Shown: piece after piece, positions 45,080 through 54,412 of the stretch
How positions within the stretch are numbered: the stretch's first letter is position 1
Layout: each line of letters begins with the position of its first letter
From: Cytobacillus horneckiae
GTDB lineage: Bacteria; Bacillota; Bacilli; Bacillales; Cytobacillaceae
Assembly: GCF_002835735.1 (NCBI RefSeq)
Contig: NZ_PISD01000019.1
Location: 1 to 64,000 of the forward strand
Length of the DNA: 64,000 nucleotides
Reading direction: 5' to 3'
Program-made: the position numbers and the translations under genes
Notes under the pieces: model-generated
What the model saw: the letters and a program-made list of their open reading frames with translations, nothing else
Databases searched by the model: none
What the model was told of the DNA's origin: nothing

Positions 45080-46140
45080 CTGTTTTTATTTTTCAATACG
45101 TAAATTGTGACGATTAAAAATTGCAATGAAACAGCAAAGCAAGAGATTGGTAAAAAGTAATGATAAACAAAATTATAAAAATGATCTTGGTCTAATGGTA
45201 CAACGCACGCGATAAGAAGAAGGATGAAAATGATATCGATGGCAAGTTTTTTATTTTCACCCTTATTAATTAATCTAGTTGCAATATATATAAATAAACT
45301 AATTCTTATAATTCCACCGGAAAGCCATTGGAAAATAGCAAAAAAGTCAGTGTGCGAAATATATCTCCCAATAGAAATAATTCTCCACTCTTCAAACGCC
45401 GGATAGCGAAAATTTGCTGCATGTTCAGGTCCAAATTCTACAATAGCTCCAATGGTAGGTCCGCACATTAATCCAATGATGATAAAACCTAAAACAGCAA
45501 TCTGTTTTTTACTTATTCTTTTTTTTAATACAGGCAAGAAAAAAAGCAGCAGCCCTAACTCGATAATCGGAAGAGCGGTATATACTAAACCGTGAAAAAT
45601 AGCTGATAAATCCTCTTGCAAAATTGGCAGCAACAATTCATAATGCTTCTTTTTCATATTGGCAAATGAGACAAAAAAACCTAAAAATGCAACTAAAGGC
45701 AATAAAATGCTGCTAATTATTGCCATAGTTTCAAGTCCTGATCTTGCACAATAGAGGCATGCAATAAGAAGCACAGCAGCGATGACAAAGCTTGAGAAAT
45801 TTTGCATAAAGCTTAATTGCGACCAGTAAATAATTTCCTTAGCGGAAACAAACGCGGAAATAATAAGGTATATGATGATAGGACTGAATAATGCATAGAA
45901 CCTAAAAGTCCCTAATTGTTGATAAAAAATTTGTATAAAATGTTTATTCTGGATAACAGACCCTAGTTTATAAACAATCGGTATGATAAGCATTAATGGG
46001 AAGACAGCTAGTAGCATGCTAATCCAAGCATCTCTGCCAGCAGTTGATAATACGGCTGGGATAATTTCCACATGGGCAAATAAGCCGATTCCCAAAAGGA
46101 AAATATAGGCGATACTAATAAATTTCATTTTATACATCAA
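45064..46140 (-). CDS. Germinant receptor subunit B (GerB/endospore germination permease)
   Basis: A 358-residue protein with ten membrane helices of the APC-like GerB family, which binds the germinant. Family-like blocks include AGRDAWISMLLAVFPLML and SPIIIYLIISAFVSAKEI. The start could be TTG at 46140 or the ATG at 46137; AGGTGA lies upstream. It is first in the operon, so the gene order is B-A-C, unlike the more common A-B-C or A-C-B. Confidence 0.92.
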   Translation of the reverse strand: MMYKMKFISIAYIFLLGIGLFAHVEIIPAVLSTAGRDAWISMLLAVFPLMLIIPIVYKLGSVIQNKHFIQIFYQQLGTFRFYALFSPIIIYLIISAFVSAKEIIYWSQLSFMQNFSSFVIAAVLLIACLYCARSGLETMAIISSILLPLVAFLGFFVSFANMKKKHYELLLPILQEDLSAIFHGLVYTALPIIELGLLLFFLPVLKKRISKKQIAVLGFIIIGLMCGPTIGAIVEFGPEHAANFRYPAFEEWRIISIGRYISHTDFFAIFQWLSGGIIRISLFIYIATRLINKGENKKLAIDIIFILLLIACVVPLDQDHFYNFVYHYFLPISCFAVSLQFLIVTIYVLKNKNRWKSG

Positions 46141-46300
46141 AGCAAGTCACCTGTTTTTTCCTTATTATTTCAATAGAATCAATAAATATGCACTGAAGGC
46201 AATAGGAGAATAATTTGTAGAATTTATGTGATGCTATATTGATAATGTTGGTTTTTTAAACTAGAATTACTTATTGATAACTTATTTAAAGGAGACTCGA

Positions 46301-47407
46301 ATGACTGAACAACCAATTATTCGTTTTGAGCATGTAACGAAACAATATGACAATGACCCAGCAGTTTTAAATGATGTATCTTTTGAAATTGAGCGGGGAA
46401 AATTTTATACATTGCTTGGTCCTTCCGGGTGCGGAAAGACAACAATTTTGCGGCTTATTGCAGGTTTCATAGAACCATCTAAAGGAACGATATCCTTTAA
46501 TGGCAAAAACGTAAACCATGTGCCAGCAAACAAAAGACAGGTAAATACTGTTTTTCAGGATTATGCTTTATTTCCTCATTTAAATGTATTTGAAAATGTT
46601 GCGTTTGGTTTGAGAATTAAAAAAATGAAAAACCAAACAGTTGAGCAAAAAGTAAAAGAAGCGTTGAGATTTGTTAATTTGGAAGGCTATGAAAACCGTG
46701 AGATTAAGGAAATGTCAGGAGGGCAAAGACAGCGTGTTGCCATTGCGAGAGCAATCGTAAATGAACCAGAATTAATTCTCCTCGATGAACCATTATCTGC
46801 GCTCGATTTAAAACTTCGCACTGAAATGCAATATGAGCTTCGAGAACTGCAAAGAAATCTCGGTATTACATTCATTTTTGTCACACATGACCAAGAGGAA
46901 GCACTTGCGATGTCAGATGAAATTTTCGTCCTAAATAATGGGAATATTGAGCAGAGTGGGAGTCCAAATGATATTTATGATGAACCAATCAATCGATTTG
47001 TTGCAGACTTTATCGGAGAATCGAATATTGTAAGCGGGACTATGATTGATGATTATGTGGTGAATTTCACAGGAAAAACGTTTGAATGTGTTGATGGAGG
47101 ATTTAATAAGAACGAAGAGGTCGAAATCGTTATTAGACCAGAGGACCTTGAAATTTCAAGTCCTGTAGATGGAAAACTACGTGTAAAAGTAGATTCGCAA
47201 TTATTTAGAGGCGTCCATTATGAGATCAGCTGCTATGATGAAGACGGAAATGAGTGGCTTGTCCATTCTACTAAAAAAGCGATTGTTGGCGAGGAAATTG
47301 GCTTATTCTTCGAACCTGAAGCAATCCATGTCATGAGATACGGTGAAACAGAAGAAGAATTTGATAAGCGATTAGAGGCATATGAAGAGGGCAGCTATGA
47401 AAGCTAA
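46301..47407 (+). CDS. potA: Spermidine/putrescine ABC transporter ATPase
   Basis: A 368-residue ABC ATPase with Walker A GPSGCGKT (40-47), signature [14 protein letters not shown], Walker [13 protein letters not shown] and a C-terminal TOBE domain (about 280-355). The FADFIGESN motif after the nucleotide domain is typical of PotA-type importers. ATG at 46301 follows AAAGGAGA. It overlaps potB and is followed by potC and potD, which supports polyamine uptake. Confidence 0.93.
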   Translation: MTEQPIIRFEHVTKQYDNDPAVLNDVSFEIERGKFYTLLGPSGCGKTTILRLIAGFIEPSKGTISFNGKNVNHVPANKRQVNTVFQDYALFPHLNVFENVAFGLRIKKMKNQTVEQKVKEALRFVNLEGYENREIKEMSGGQRQRVAIARAIVNEPELILLDEPLSALDLKLRTEMQYELRELQRNLGITFIFVTHDQEEALAMSDEIFVLNNGNIEQSGSPNDIYDEPINRFVADFIGESNIVSGTMIDDYVVNFTGKTFECVDGGFNKNEEVEIVIRPEDLEISSPVDGKLRVKVDSQLFRGVHYEISCYDEDGNEWLVHSTKKAIVGEEIGLFFEPEAIHVMRYGETEEEFDKRLEAYEEGSYES

Positions 47408-48200
47408 ATCACGTAATTATTATTTAATTCCTTATATTTTATGGATTGCCTTATTTGTCATTACACCGATTTTACTAGTTGTGTATTATTCATTCTTTAA
47501 TATTGAAGGTGAATTTACATTTGAAAATTATCAAAAATTCTTTACCCCCGTTTATTTAAAAATGACATTCAGTTCGTTTTGGTATGCATTCCTAATAACG
47601 TTTTTTACTTTTATCATTGCCTATCCGACAGCCTATTTATTGACAAAGACAAAGCATAAGCAGCTCTGGCTATTATTAATCATTGTGCCATCATGGATTA
47701 ACTTATTGCTTAAAGCCTATGCTTTTATCGGTATTTTTGGCACTTATGGTGCAGCAAATAATTTCTTAGAGGTCATGGGTGTTGGCGGCAAGCAAATTCT
47801 ATTTACGGACTTTAGTTTTGTGTTTGTTTCCGTGTATATCTTTCTTCCATTTATGATTTTGCCGATTTTTAACGCCTTGGATAAACTCAATCCATCCCTT
47901 GTGGACGCAGCCAAGGACCTTGGTGCTTCTGGGTGGACAACATTTAAAAGAGTCACTTTCCCTTTAACACTTGATGGCGTAAAAGCTGGATGTCAAATTG
48001 TCTTTATACCTGCCTTATCGTTATTTATGCTTACGAGGTTAATTGCCGGAAACCGAGTAATTACGCTCGGAACTGCGATAGAACAGCATTTCCTCGTTAC
48101 GCAGGATTGGGGCATGGGGGCAACAATTGCGGTATTCTTAATCATTGCAATGGTTATTATTATGCTTATTACTGGTAAGAGAAAGGGCGGGGTGATGTAA
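47397..48200 (+). CDS. potB: Spermidine/putrescine ABC transporter permease
   Basis: A 267-residue permease with six membrane helices. The EAA-type loop that docks to PotA reads [20 protein letters not shown]. The start at 47397 lies within the end of potA (11-base overlap), with GAGGGC upstream; the ATG at 47382 is an alternative. It ends by one-base overlap with the potC start. Confidence 0.92.
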   Translation: MKAKSRNYYLIPYILWIALFVITPILLVVYYSFFNIEGEFTFENYQKFFTPVYLKMTFSSFWYAFLITFFTFIIAYPTAYLLTKTKHKQLWLLLIIVPSWINLLLKAYAFIGIFGTYGAANNFLEVMGVGGKQILFTDFSFVFVSVYIFLPFMILPIFNALDKLNPSLVDAAKDLGASGWTTFKRVTFPLTLDGVKAGCQIVFIPALSLFMLTRLIAGNRVITLGTAIEQHFLVTQDWGMGATIAVFLIIAMVIIMLITGKRKGGVM

Positions 48201-49000
48201 TGACCAAATTTAAACTCTCCTCTCTTTACTTGATCGCTGTTTTCATTATTTTATATGCGCCAATATTTTATTTGATATTTTACTCATTTAACAGCGGCGG
48301 AGATATGTATAACTTTGAAGGATTTACTCTAGAATGGTATACGGAGATTTTTCAGGATACACGATTACTAATAATTGTATTAAATACAGTTGTTGTTGCA
48401 CTATTATCCGCAGCCATTTCTACTATTCTTGGTGTAGCTGGTGCTTTAGCGATTTATTATGCACGAAGAAGGCAAACGAAGAATGCACTCCTTTCATTAA
48501 ATAATGTATTGATTGTCAGCCCAGATGTTATTATTGGTGCATCGTTTTTAATTTTCTTTACGATGATCGGAATTAAATTAGGCTTTATTTCAGTATTGTT
48601 AGCACATATAGCTTTCAGTGTGCCAATAGTTGTGTTAATGGTGCTTCCTAAATTAGAAGAAATGAGTACCAGTATGATTTATGCAGCCCTCGATTTAGGT
48701 GCGAGCCGGTTTGATGTGTTGACGAAGGTCATCCTGCCTTATATTACTCCTGGGATATTTGCAGGGTTTTTTATGGCTTTAACTTATTCTCTAGATGACT
48801 TTGCAGTTACATTCTTTGTTACAGGTAATGGTTTCTCTACATTGTCAGTAGAAATATATTCGCTTGCTAGACAAGGTGTATCTTTAAGCATTAATGCTTT
48901 ATCTGCACTGTTATTCTTATTTACTATGCTGCTCGTGATTGGTTATTACTTTATTACAAAAAAGGCAAATAAACCGAATGGGATGGGGGTAAGACAATGA
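48200..49000 (+). CDS. potC: Spermidine/putrescine ABC transporter permease
   Basis: A 266-residue permease with six helices. The EAA loop is YAALDLGASRFDVLTKVILP, and the opening YAPIFYLIFYSFNSGG is the usual PotC start. It overlaps potB (one base) and potD (four bases). Forms the membrane channel with PotB. Confidence 0.93.
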   Translation: MTKFKLSSLYLIAVFIILYAPIFYLIFYSFNSGGDMYNFEGFTLEWYTEIFQDTRLLIIVLNTVVVALLSAAISTILGVAGALAIYYARRRQTKNALLSLNNVLIVSPDVIIGASFLIFFTMIGIKLGFISVLLAHIAFSVPIVVLMVLPKLEEMSTSMIYAALDLGASRFDVLTKVILPYITPGIFAGFFMALTYSLDDFAVTFFVTGNGFSTLSVEIYSLARQGVSLSINALSALLFLFTMLLVIGYYFITKKANKPNGMGVRQ

Positions 49001-50070
49001 AACAGCTTGTACGTGCATTAATCATTGTTTTTGTCGTATCCTTTGGATTATTATATATTGTTAATCGGCTCAACACCGCTCAAGGCTATACTGGAGATAA
49101 TACGTTAACGGTGTATAACTGGGGCGATTATATCGATATGGATATTCTCGATCAATTTGAGGAAGAGACAGGCATTAAAGTGATTTATGAAACCTTTGAT
49201 TCAAATGAAGCGATGCTTACGAAGATTCAACAAGGTGGAACTTCTTATGATATTGCCGTTCCTTCAGAATATGCAATTGAAAAAATGGAAGAAGAGGATT
49301 TATTGCTGCCAATTGATCATGTGAAGATCCCGAATTTGCAATATATCGACTCAAGATTTCTTGATTTGTCATTTGACGAAAATAATAAATATTCTATTCC
49401 ATATTTTTGGGGAACAGTAGGGATTCTTTATAATCCTGATGAAGTTGGTGATATTTCATTTTCAGAATGGGATGATCTTTGGGATCCATCCTTGAAAAAT
49501 GATATTTTGCTTGTCGATGGTGCGAGGGAAGTTATCGGCTTCAGCTTAAACAGCATGAATTATTCATTAAATGAAACGAATAAGGCACGTTTAGTGGAAG
49601 CAAAGGAAAAGCTTGATTTATTAACCCCTAATATAAAGGCCATTGTAGGCGATGAAATACGGCTGCTAATGCAAAATGAAGAGGCAGCTGTAGCGGTATT
49701 GTGGTCCGGCATTGCCCAGGATGCAATTTGGGAAAATGATAAACTTGAATATGTTGTTCCTGAGCAAGGCTCTAACCTTTGGTTTGATAATATGGTCATT
49801 CCAAAAACTTCGAAAAACCCAGAAGCAGCTCATCAATTTATCAATTTTATGCTTGATCCAGAAATCGCTGCCCAAAACGCCGATTATGTTGGTTACTCGA
49901 CCCCTAATCGCGAAGCTTTAAAGCATCTCGATGAAGAGACAGTAAATGATGAACGTTTTTATCCTGATGAAGAAACGACAGATAACCTTGAAGTATATGA
50001 AAATCTCGGCAAAAGAATGCTCGCGTTTTATAATGATCTATTTTTAGAATTTAAAATGCATAGAAAATAA
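48997..50070 (+). CDS. potD: Spermidine/putrescine-binding protein
   Basis: A 357-residue solute-binding protein. After an N-terminal hydrophobic segment (about 7-22), LTVYNWGDYIDMDILDQFEE starts the mature domain; AVPSEYAIEKMEEEDLL and PYFWGTVGILYNPDEV follow. No lipobox cysteine is present, so the protein is either membrane-anchored through the uncleaved signal or held otherwise; most Gram-positive binding proteins are lipoproteins. Last gene of the pot operon. Confidence 0.92.
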   Translation: MKQLVRALIIVFVVSFGLLYIVNRLNTAQGYTGDNTLTVYNWGDYIDMDILDQFEEETGIKVIYETFDSNEAMLTKIQQGGTSYDIAVPSEYAIEKMEEEDLLLPIDHVKIPNLQYIDSRFLDLSFDENNKYSIPYFWGTVGILYNPDEVGDISFSEWDDLWDPSLKNDILLVDGAREVIGFSLNSMNYSLNETNKARLVEAKEKLDLLTPNIKAIVGDEIRLLMQNEEAAVAVLWSGIAQDAIWENDKLEYVVPEQGSNLWFDNMVIPKTSKNPEAAHQFINFMLDPEIAAQNADYVGYSTPNREALKHLDEETVNDERFYPDEETTDNLEVYENLGKRMLAFYNDLFLEFKMHRK

Positions 50071-50162
50071 TGGGATAGAAACAGGCTTATCTAGAGTAAA
50101 AATATAGTGAAAATAGAATTCCCAAACTCTTCATTTATTATTGAAATGAGTTGTCACATCGT

Positions 50163-50200
50163 TAGGCTATCTGATTTATTCAGGATAGCCTTTTTTTATT
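50163..50200 (+). terminator. Terminator of potABCD
   Basis: Stem AGGCTATCTG / CAGGATAGCCT followed by seven T residues. Confidence 0.9.
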
Positions 50201-50314
50201 AGAAAAACAGGCTTATTTTAATTTTTTTGAACCAATAGTTTAACCAGGAATATATTTTTTCGCAATAAAGCGTTGAACTTTCTTTAATATTGTGATAATT
50301 TAAGTAAAATAAGA

Positions 50315-50358
50315 AGTTTACACTTCAAATATATTGCATATTCAGTTTACACTTCAAA
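50315..50358 (+). promoter_or_regulatory. 15-bp direct repeat upstream of the RpiR gene
   Basis: AGTTTACACTTCAAA occurs exactly twice (50315-50329 and 50344-50358), 29 bp apart. The first copy is part of the small palindrome GAAGTTTACACTTC. The pair ends 16 bp before the RpiR start, so it is a candidate operator for autoregulation and control of the whole cluster. Confidence 0.5.
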
Positions 50359-50374
50359 AAATAAGGTGATAATC

Positions 50375-51220
50375 ATGATTTTAAAAGAAGTTATTACTTC
50401 AGCATATAATCATCTTTCCAAAAGTCAGCAAAAGGTTGCGAAATACCTGCTTGATTCACCAAAAGACATCGCCGTTTTATCAGCTAGTGAGATTGGTGAA
50501 AAAGCTGGAGTGAGTGAAACAACAGTGATTCGGTTCTGTTATGCACTCGGATTATCGGGATTTACAGAATTGCAAAAGGGTGTCAGGGAGCAACTTTTGA
50601 CAGAGAAAAGCTCATTGCAATCCTATGTAAAAGCGAAACAACCATTGGCAGATGATCCGCATCTTCATGCAAAAATAATGAATAATGATTGTGAAAAAAT
50701 CTCTCTTGCCATTGATTTAATAAATGAAGCAGATTTTCAGGAAATGATTGAGGCAATTGATTCAGCGGAAGAAGTGTTTATTACTGGCGCACGCACCTCA
50801 TTTGCTGCTGCAAGCTGGCTTTCATTTACTTTAGGGCTAACAAGGAAGAAAGTAAGATTAATTCGTTCTGATACAGATGATTTATTGCATATTCTTCATT
50901 CTATGAACGATAAAACAACGGTTATTTCCATTTCCTTTCATCGATATGTGAAAGAAACAATTAAATTTACTGAAGCTGCGAAGAAGCAGGGTGCATTTAT
51001 TGTAGGAATAACTGATTCGGCTTTATCTCCATTGCAAAAATCTGCAAATTTACTTTTTCCTATATATCCTGCAGGAAAATCAACAATAGATTCAACACCT
51101 GTGTTATTTTCATTCTTAAATGCGATCGTCGCAGGTGCAACTTTAAAAAATCAAAGTGGCTTTAAGGAAAGGAATCATCTTTATGATCAGCTATACGGTG
51201 ATTATTTTGAGCCATATTAA
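50375..51220 (+). CDS. MurR/RpiR-family transcriptional regulator
   Basis: A 281-residue regulator with an N-terminal HTH_6 domain (about 1-75; SEIGEKAGVSETTVIRFCYA) and a C-terminal SIS domain (about 110-255; AEEVFITGARTSFAAASWLS). SIS domains usually sense phosphosugars, but RpiR proteins also control amino-acid catabolism. It is the first gene before the N-succinylamino-acid cluster, 26 bp upstream. ATG at 50375 follows AAGGTGAT. Confidence 0.92.
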   Translation: MILKEVITSAYNHLSKSQQKVAKYLLDSPKDIAVLSASEIGEKAGVSETTVIRFCYALGLSGFTELQKGVREQLLTEKSSLQSYVKAKQPLADDPHLHAKIMNNDCEKISLAIDLINEADFQEMIEAIDSAEEVFITGARTSFAAASWLSFTLGLTRKKVRLIRSDTDDLLHILHSMNDKTTVISISFHRYVKETIKFTEAAKKQGAFIVGITDSALSPLQKSANLLFPIYPAGKSTIDSTPVLFSFLNAIVAGATLKNQSGFKERNHLYDQLYGDYFEPY

Positions 51221-51246
51221 CTTGTAATTCTAATGAGGTGATAAGG

Positions 51247-52374
51247 ATGAAAGAGCTAGATGAATTAAAACCGGTGATTCAGACGGTATTTCAGCATTTA
51301 CATACTCACCCTGAAGTGAGCTGGAAAGAGTATGAAACGACAAATTATATCGCAAGCATTTTGCATAAAGAAGGAATAAATTTCGAAAGGTTTGATGATT
51401 GTACCGGCCTTGTGGCTGAGATTGGTAAAGGCGAGACTGCTATCGGTTTAAGAACTGATATGGATGCATTGTGGCAGGAGGTAAATGGAGAGTTTAGGGC
51501 GAATCATTCCTGCGGACACGATGCCCATATGACAATGGCCATTGGAGCGATGCTTGTTCTAAAAAGAATCGGTGCAGCAGATCGAGGGAGAATTAAATTC
51601 ATTTTCCAACCTGCTGAGGAAAAAGGAACAGGCGCACTAAAACTAGTAGAAAAAGGTGTGGTTGATGATGTTCACTTCCTTTATGGTGTTCATTTAAGAC
51701 CTATTCAAGAGCTAGAGGACGGATATTCAGCTCCCGCCATTTATCACGGTGCTAGCAAGTTCATTGATGGAGAGATTATTGGAGAAGATGCACATGGAGC
51801 AAGGCCTCATTTAGGACATAGTGCAATCGAAGTCGGCGCAGCAATGGTACAAGAAATAAATCGAATCAAGCTGGACCCAATGATTCCTTATTCAGCTAAA
51901 ATGACCAAATTTTTATCTGGAGGGGAATCCGGAAATATTATCCCTGGTAAAGCGGCTTTCAGCCTTGATTTAAGAGCGCAAAATAATCAAACGATGGATG
52001 CTTTGTCTGCGAAAGTAGAAACTATTTTTAACTATTTATCAAACCTGCATGATGTCGAAATAAATTGGAATGTAGCAGCTAATATCGCTGCAGCAGAAGT
52101 GGATAACGAAGCGGTTCAATTTATGGCAACAGCTATTGCTGATACGCTTGGAGAAGAAAAATTAAGCGAGCCAATTATAACAACAGGCGGAGAAGACTTT
52201 CATTTTTATACATTAAAGCGACCGCAATTAAAAGCAACCATGCTCGGGTTAGGCTGTGGATTAGCTCCAGGTCTCCACCATCCGCAAATGACCTTTAATT
52301 CAGAAGCAATTTTTTCAGGCATTGAAATTTTAGTAAAGACCATTTTAAACACACAAGCAAAAGAAGGTGAGTAA
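51247..52374 (+). CDS. M20-family N-acyl(succinyl)-L-amino acid amidohydrolase
   Basis: A 375-residue M20 metallopeptidase-fold hydrolase. Metal ligands are visible in SCGHDAHMTMAIG, FIFQPAEEKGTGALKL and the late GLGCGLAPGLHHPQM. In Geobacillus kaustophilus the gene neighbouring the N-succinylamino-acid racemase encodes an M20 enzyme that removes succinate from N-succinyl-L-amino acids; the same neighbours here suggest the same role. ATG at 51247 follows GAGGTGAT. It is 3 bp upstream of the GNAT gene. Confidence 0.88.
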   Translation: MKELDELKPVIQTVFQHLHTHPEVSWKEYETTNYIASILHKEGINFERFDDCTGLVAEIGKGETAIGLRTDMDALWQEVNGEFRANHSCGHDAHMTMAIGAMLVLKRIGAADRGRIKFIFQPAEEKGTGALKLVEKGVVDDVHFLYGVHLRPIQELEDGYSAPAIYHGASKFIDGEIIGEDAHGARPHLGHSAIEVGAAMVQEINRIKLDPMIPYSAKMTKFLSGGESGNIIPGKAAFSLDLRAQNNQTMDALSAKVETIFNYLSNLHDVEINWNVAANIAAAEVDNEAVQFMATAIADTLGEEKLSEPIITTGGEDFHFYTLKRPQLKATMLGLGCGLAPGLHHPQMTFNSEAIFSGIEILVKTILNTQAKEGE

Positions 52375-52377
52375 CCA

Positions 52378-53208
52378 ATGCAACAAGGTCTTGAAGTGAA
52401 ATCTCTAACAACAATAGAAGACATGAAAGTCGTACAGAAATTAGAAGCTGAGGTATGGGAAATGGAGCCTATTCCCATTCATCAAACAATTACAGCGGTA
52501 AAAAATGGCGGCATCATGCTCGGCGCTTTTTACAACGGTGAACTTGTAGGCTTTAGTTATGGTTTTCCTGGATTTGATAGAGGGAAAAGCTTCCTGTGCT
52601 CGCATATGCTGGGCATCCATAAAAACCATCGCGATAAAGGAATAGGTGCATTGCTTAAAGAAGCGCAAAAGGAGGAAGCGATAAGGCTTGGATACGAATT
52701 AATCCGCTGGACTTTTGATCCTCTGCAAAGCAGGAACGGCTATTTAAATCTATCGAAACTAAAAGGCATTTGCAATGATTACGCTGTTAATTGCTATGGT
52801 GAAATGGAAGATGGAATAAATAAAGGATTACCGAGTGACCGCTTTAATATCGAGTGGTGGATTCGCAGTCAACATGTAAACGACAATCTCCATAATTATT
52901 CAGAACCTGTCAGGCCGTTCCGGTGGGAGTTAACGGAAGCAGGGTTCCCTATACTTACAAATATAGATGGGGATATGCGTCATATCGATGATAGTGATGA
53001 TGTAGTATCTATACCGATTCCTTTACAATTCAATGAACTAAAGGTCGCAAATCCTGCACTTGCATTACAATGGAGAAAAAATACAAGGGCCATCTTCCAA
53101 ACATTATTCAGTAAAGGATACACAGCATTTTCGATGACGAAAGAGAATGAAATTATCTATATGAATTTAATTAAAAGAGATAGATTAAAACTTGAAAAAG
53201 AGGGATGA
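52378..53208 (+). CDS. GNAT acyltransferase, probable succinyl-CoA:D-amino acid N-succinyltransferase
   Basis: A 276-residue, longer than usual GNAT. The acyl-CoA site is [20 protein letters not shown] and the family-specific part [20 protein letters not shown] follows, as in proteins encoded beside N-succinylamino-acid racemases. In that known pathway the GNAT succinylates D-amino acids. It overlaps neither neighbour but is packed between M20 and racemase genes (3 and 2 bp). Activity is inferred from context; an ordinary acetyltransferase role is less likely. Confidence 0.83.
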   Translation: MQQGLEVKSLTTIEDMKVVQKLEAEVWEMEPIPIHQTITAVKNGGIMLGAFYNGELVGFSYGFPGFDRGKSFLCSHMLGIHKNHRDKGIGALLKEAQKEEAIRLGYELIRWTFDPLQSRNGYLNLSKLKGICNDYAVNCYGEMEDGINKGLPSDRFNIEWWIRSQHVNDNLHNYSEPVRPFRWELTEAGFPILTNIDGDMRHIDDSDDVVSIPIPLQFNELKVANPALALQWRKNTRAIFQTLFSKGYTAFSMTKENEIIYMNLIKRDRLKLEKEG

Positions 53209-53210
53209 AC

Positions 53211-54317
53211 ATGAGACTGACAGAAGTAACACTTAGACATCTTAAAATGAGAATGAAAGCACCGTTTACAACAAGCTTCGGTTCTTTCCAAGATAAAGAG
53301 TTTATTTTATTGGAAGCAAAAGATGAACAAGGTAATATTGGCTGGGGAGAATCTGTAGCATTCGATACACCTTGGTACAATGAGGAAACGTTCAAAACAA
53401 ATTGGCATATGCTCGAAGATTATCTTATTCCTGCTTTACTAAATAAGGAGATTGAACATCCAGATGAGGTATCAGCACTATTTTCCGCTTATAGAAAAAA
53501 TAATATGGCTAAATCGACCGTTGAGGGGGCAGTATGGGATATTTTTGCTAAACGTCAAGGCATCACTCTTGCTGAAGCTTTAGGCGGCAAAAATGACAAA
53601 ATTGAAGTAGGTATTAGCATTGGTATTCAAGAAACAGTAGAAGACTTAATGCAATTAATTGAACGCTATGTTTCTGAAGGCTATAAGCGAATGAAGATTA
53701 AGATCAAACCAGGCTGGGATGTAGATGTAATCAGACAAGTAAGAGAAAGATTCCCTAATATCCCACTAATGGCAGATGCAAATTCAGCTTATCGTTTGAC
53801 AGATATTGACCATTTAAAACAACTGGATGAATTTAATTTAATGATGATTGAACAGCCATTAGCATCAGATGATATTGTTGATCATGCAAAGCTACAAAGG
53901 GAAATGAAAACGCCAGTATGTTTGGATGAAAGCATCCATTCCTTGGAGGATACGAGAAAAGCACTAGAGCTTGGAAGCTGTAAAATTATTAATATTAAAA
54001 TCGGCAGAGTCGGCGGCTTAACCGAAGCAAAGAAAATCCATGATTACTGCATGGAAAGAGACATTCCGGTATGGTGTGGAGGCATGCTTGAATCTGGAAT
54101 TGGACGAGCTCATAATGTGGCTATAACAACGCTTGATAACTTTATTCTGCCTGGTGACACAGCCGGATCATCCCGCTATTGGGAAAAGGACATCATTACT
54201 CCTGAAGTAGTCGTTAACGATGGTTATATTTATATTCCAGAAGAGCCAGGAATCGGATATAAGCCAGATATGGAGACAATTAAACAATTTACAGTAAATG
54301 AAAAACGTTATTGTTAA
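53211..54317 (+). CDS. N-succinylamino-acid racemase / o-succinylbenzoate synthase-type enolase-superfamily enzyme
   Basis: A 368-residue MLE-subgroup enolase-superfamily enzyme. The catalytic lysines are Lys164 ([10 protein letters not shown]) and Lys263 ([10 protein letters not shown]); the magnesium ligands are Asp189 (MADANSAY), Glu214 (MIEQPLA) and Asp239 (CLDESIHS). These positions agree with the characterised NSAR/OSBS enzymes of Amycolatopsis. No menaquinone genes are nearby, so the racemase role is more likely than OSBS. ATG at 53211 is favoured by GAGGG six bases upstream. Confidence 0.92.
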   Translation: MRLTEVTLRHLKMRMKAPFTTSFGSFQDKEFILLEAKDEQGNIGWGESVAFDTPWYNEETFKTNWHMLEDYLIPALLNKEIEHPDEVSALFSAYRKNNMAKSTVEGAVWDIFAKRQGITLAEALGGKNDKIEVGISIGIQETVEDLMQLIERYVSEGYKRMKIKIKPGWDVDVIRQVRERFPNIPLMADANSAYRLTDIDHLKQLDEFNLMMIEQPLASDDIVDHAKLQREMKTPVCLDESIHSLEDTRKALELGSCKIINIKIGRVGGLTEAKKIHDYCMERDIPVWCGGMLESGIGRAHNVAITTLDNFILPGDTAGSSRYWEKDIITPEVVVNDGYIYIPEEPGIGYKPDMETIKQFTVNEKRYC

Positions 54318-54412
54318 AAGATAGAAGTAGCTCAGCTGCAAATATGAAAAAAAGCAGCTGATTACTTTTCAAAAATAAAAATCAGAAAATTCTATCAATT
54401 AGAGGTGCAGCG

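Larger units (their letters stand above)
50071..50374. other. Spacer between pot operon and RpiR gene
   Basis: About 300 bp that contain the pot terminator and, close to the RpiR start, a 15-bp direct repeat listed separately. No reading frame is supported. Confidence 0.5.
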
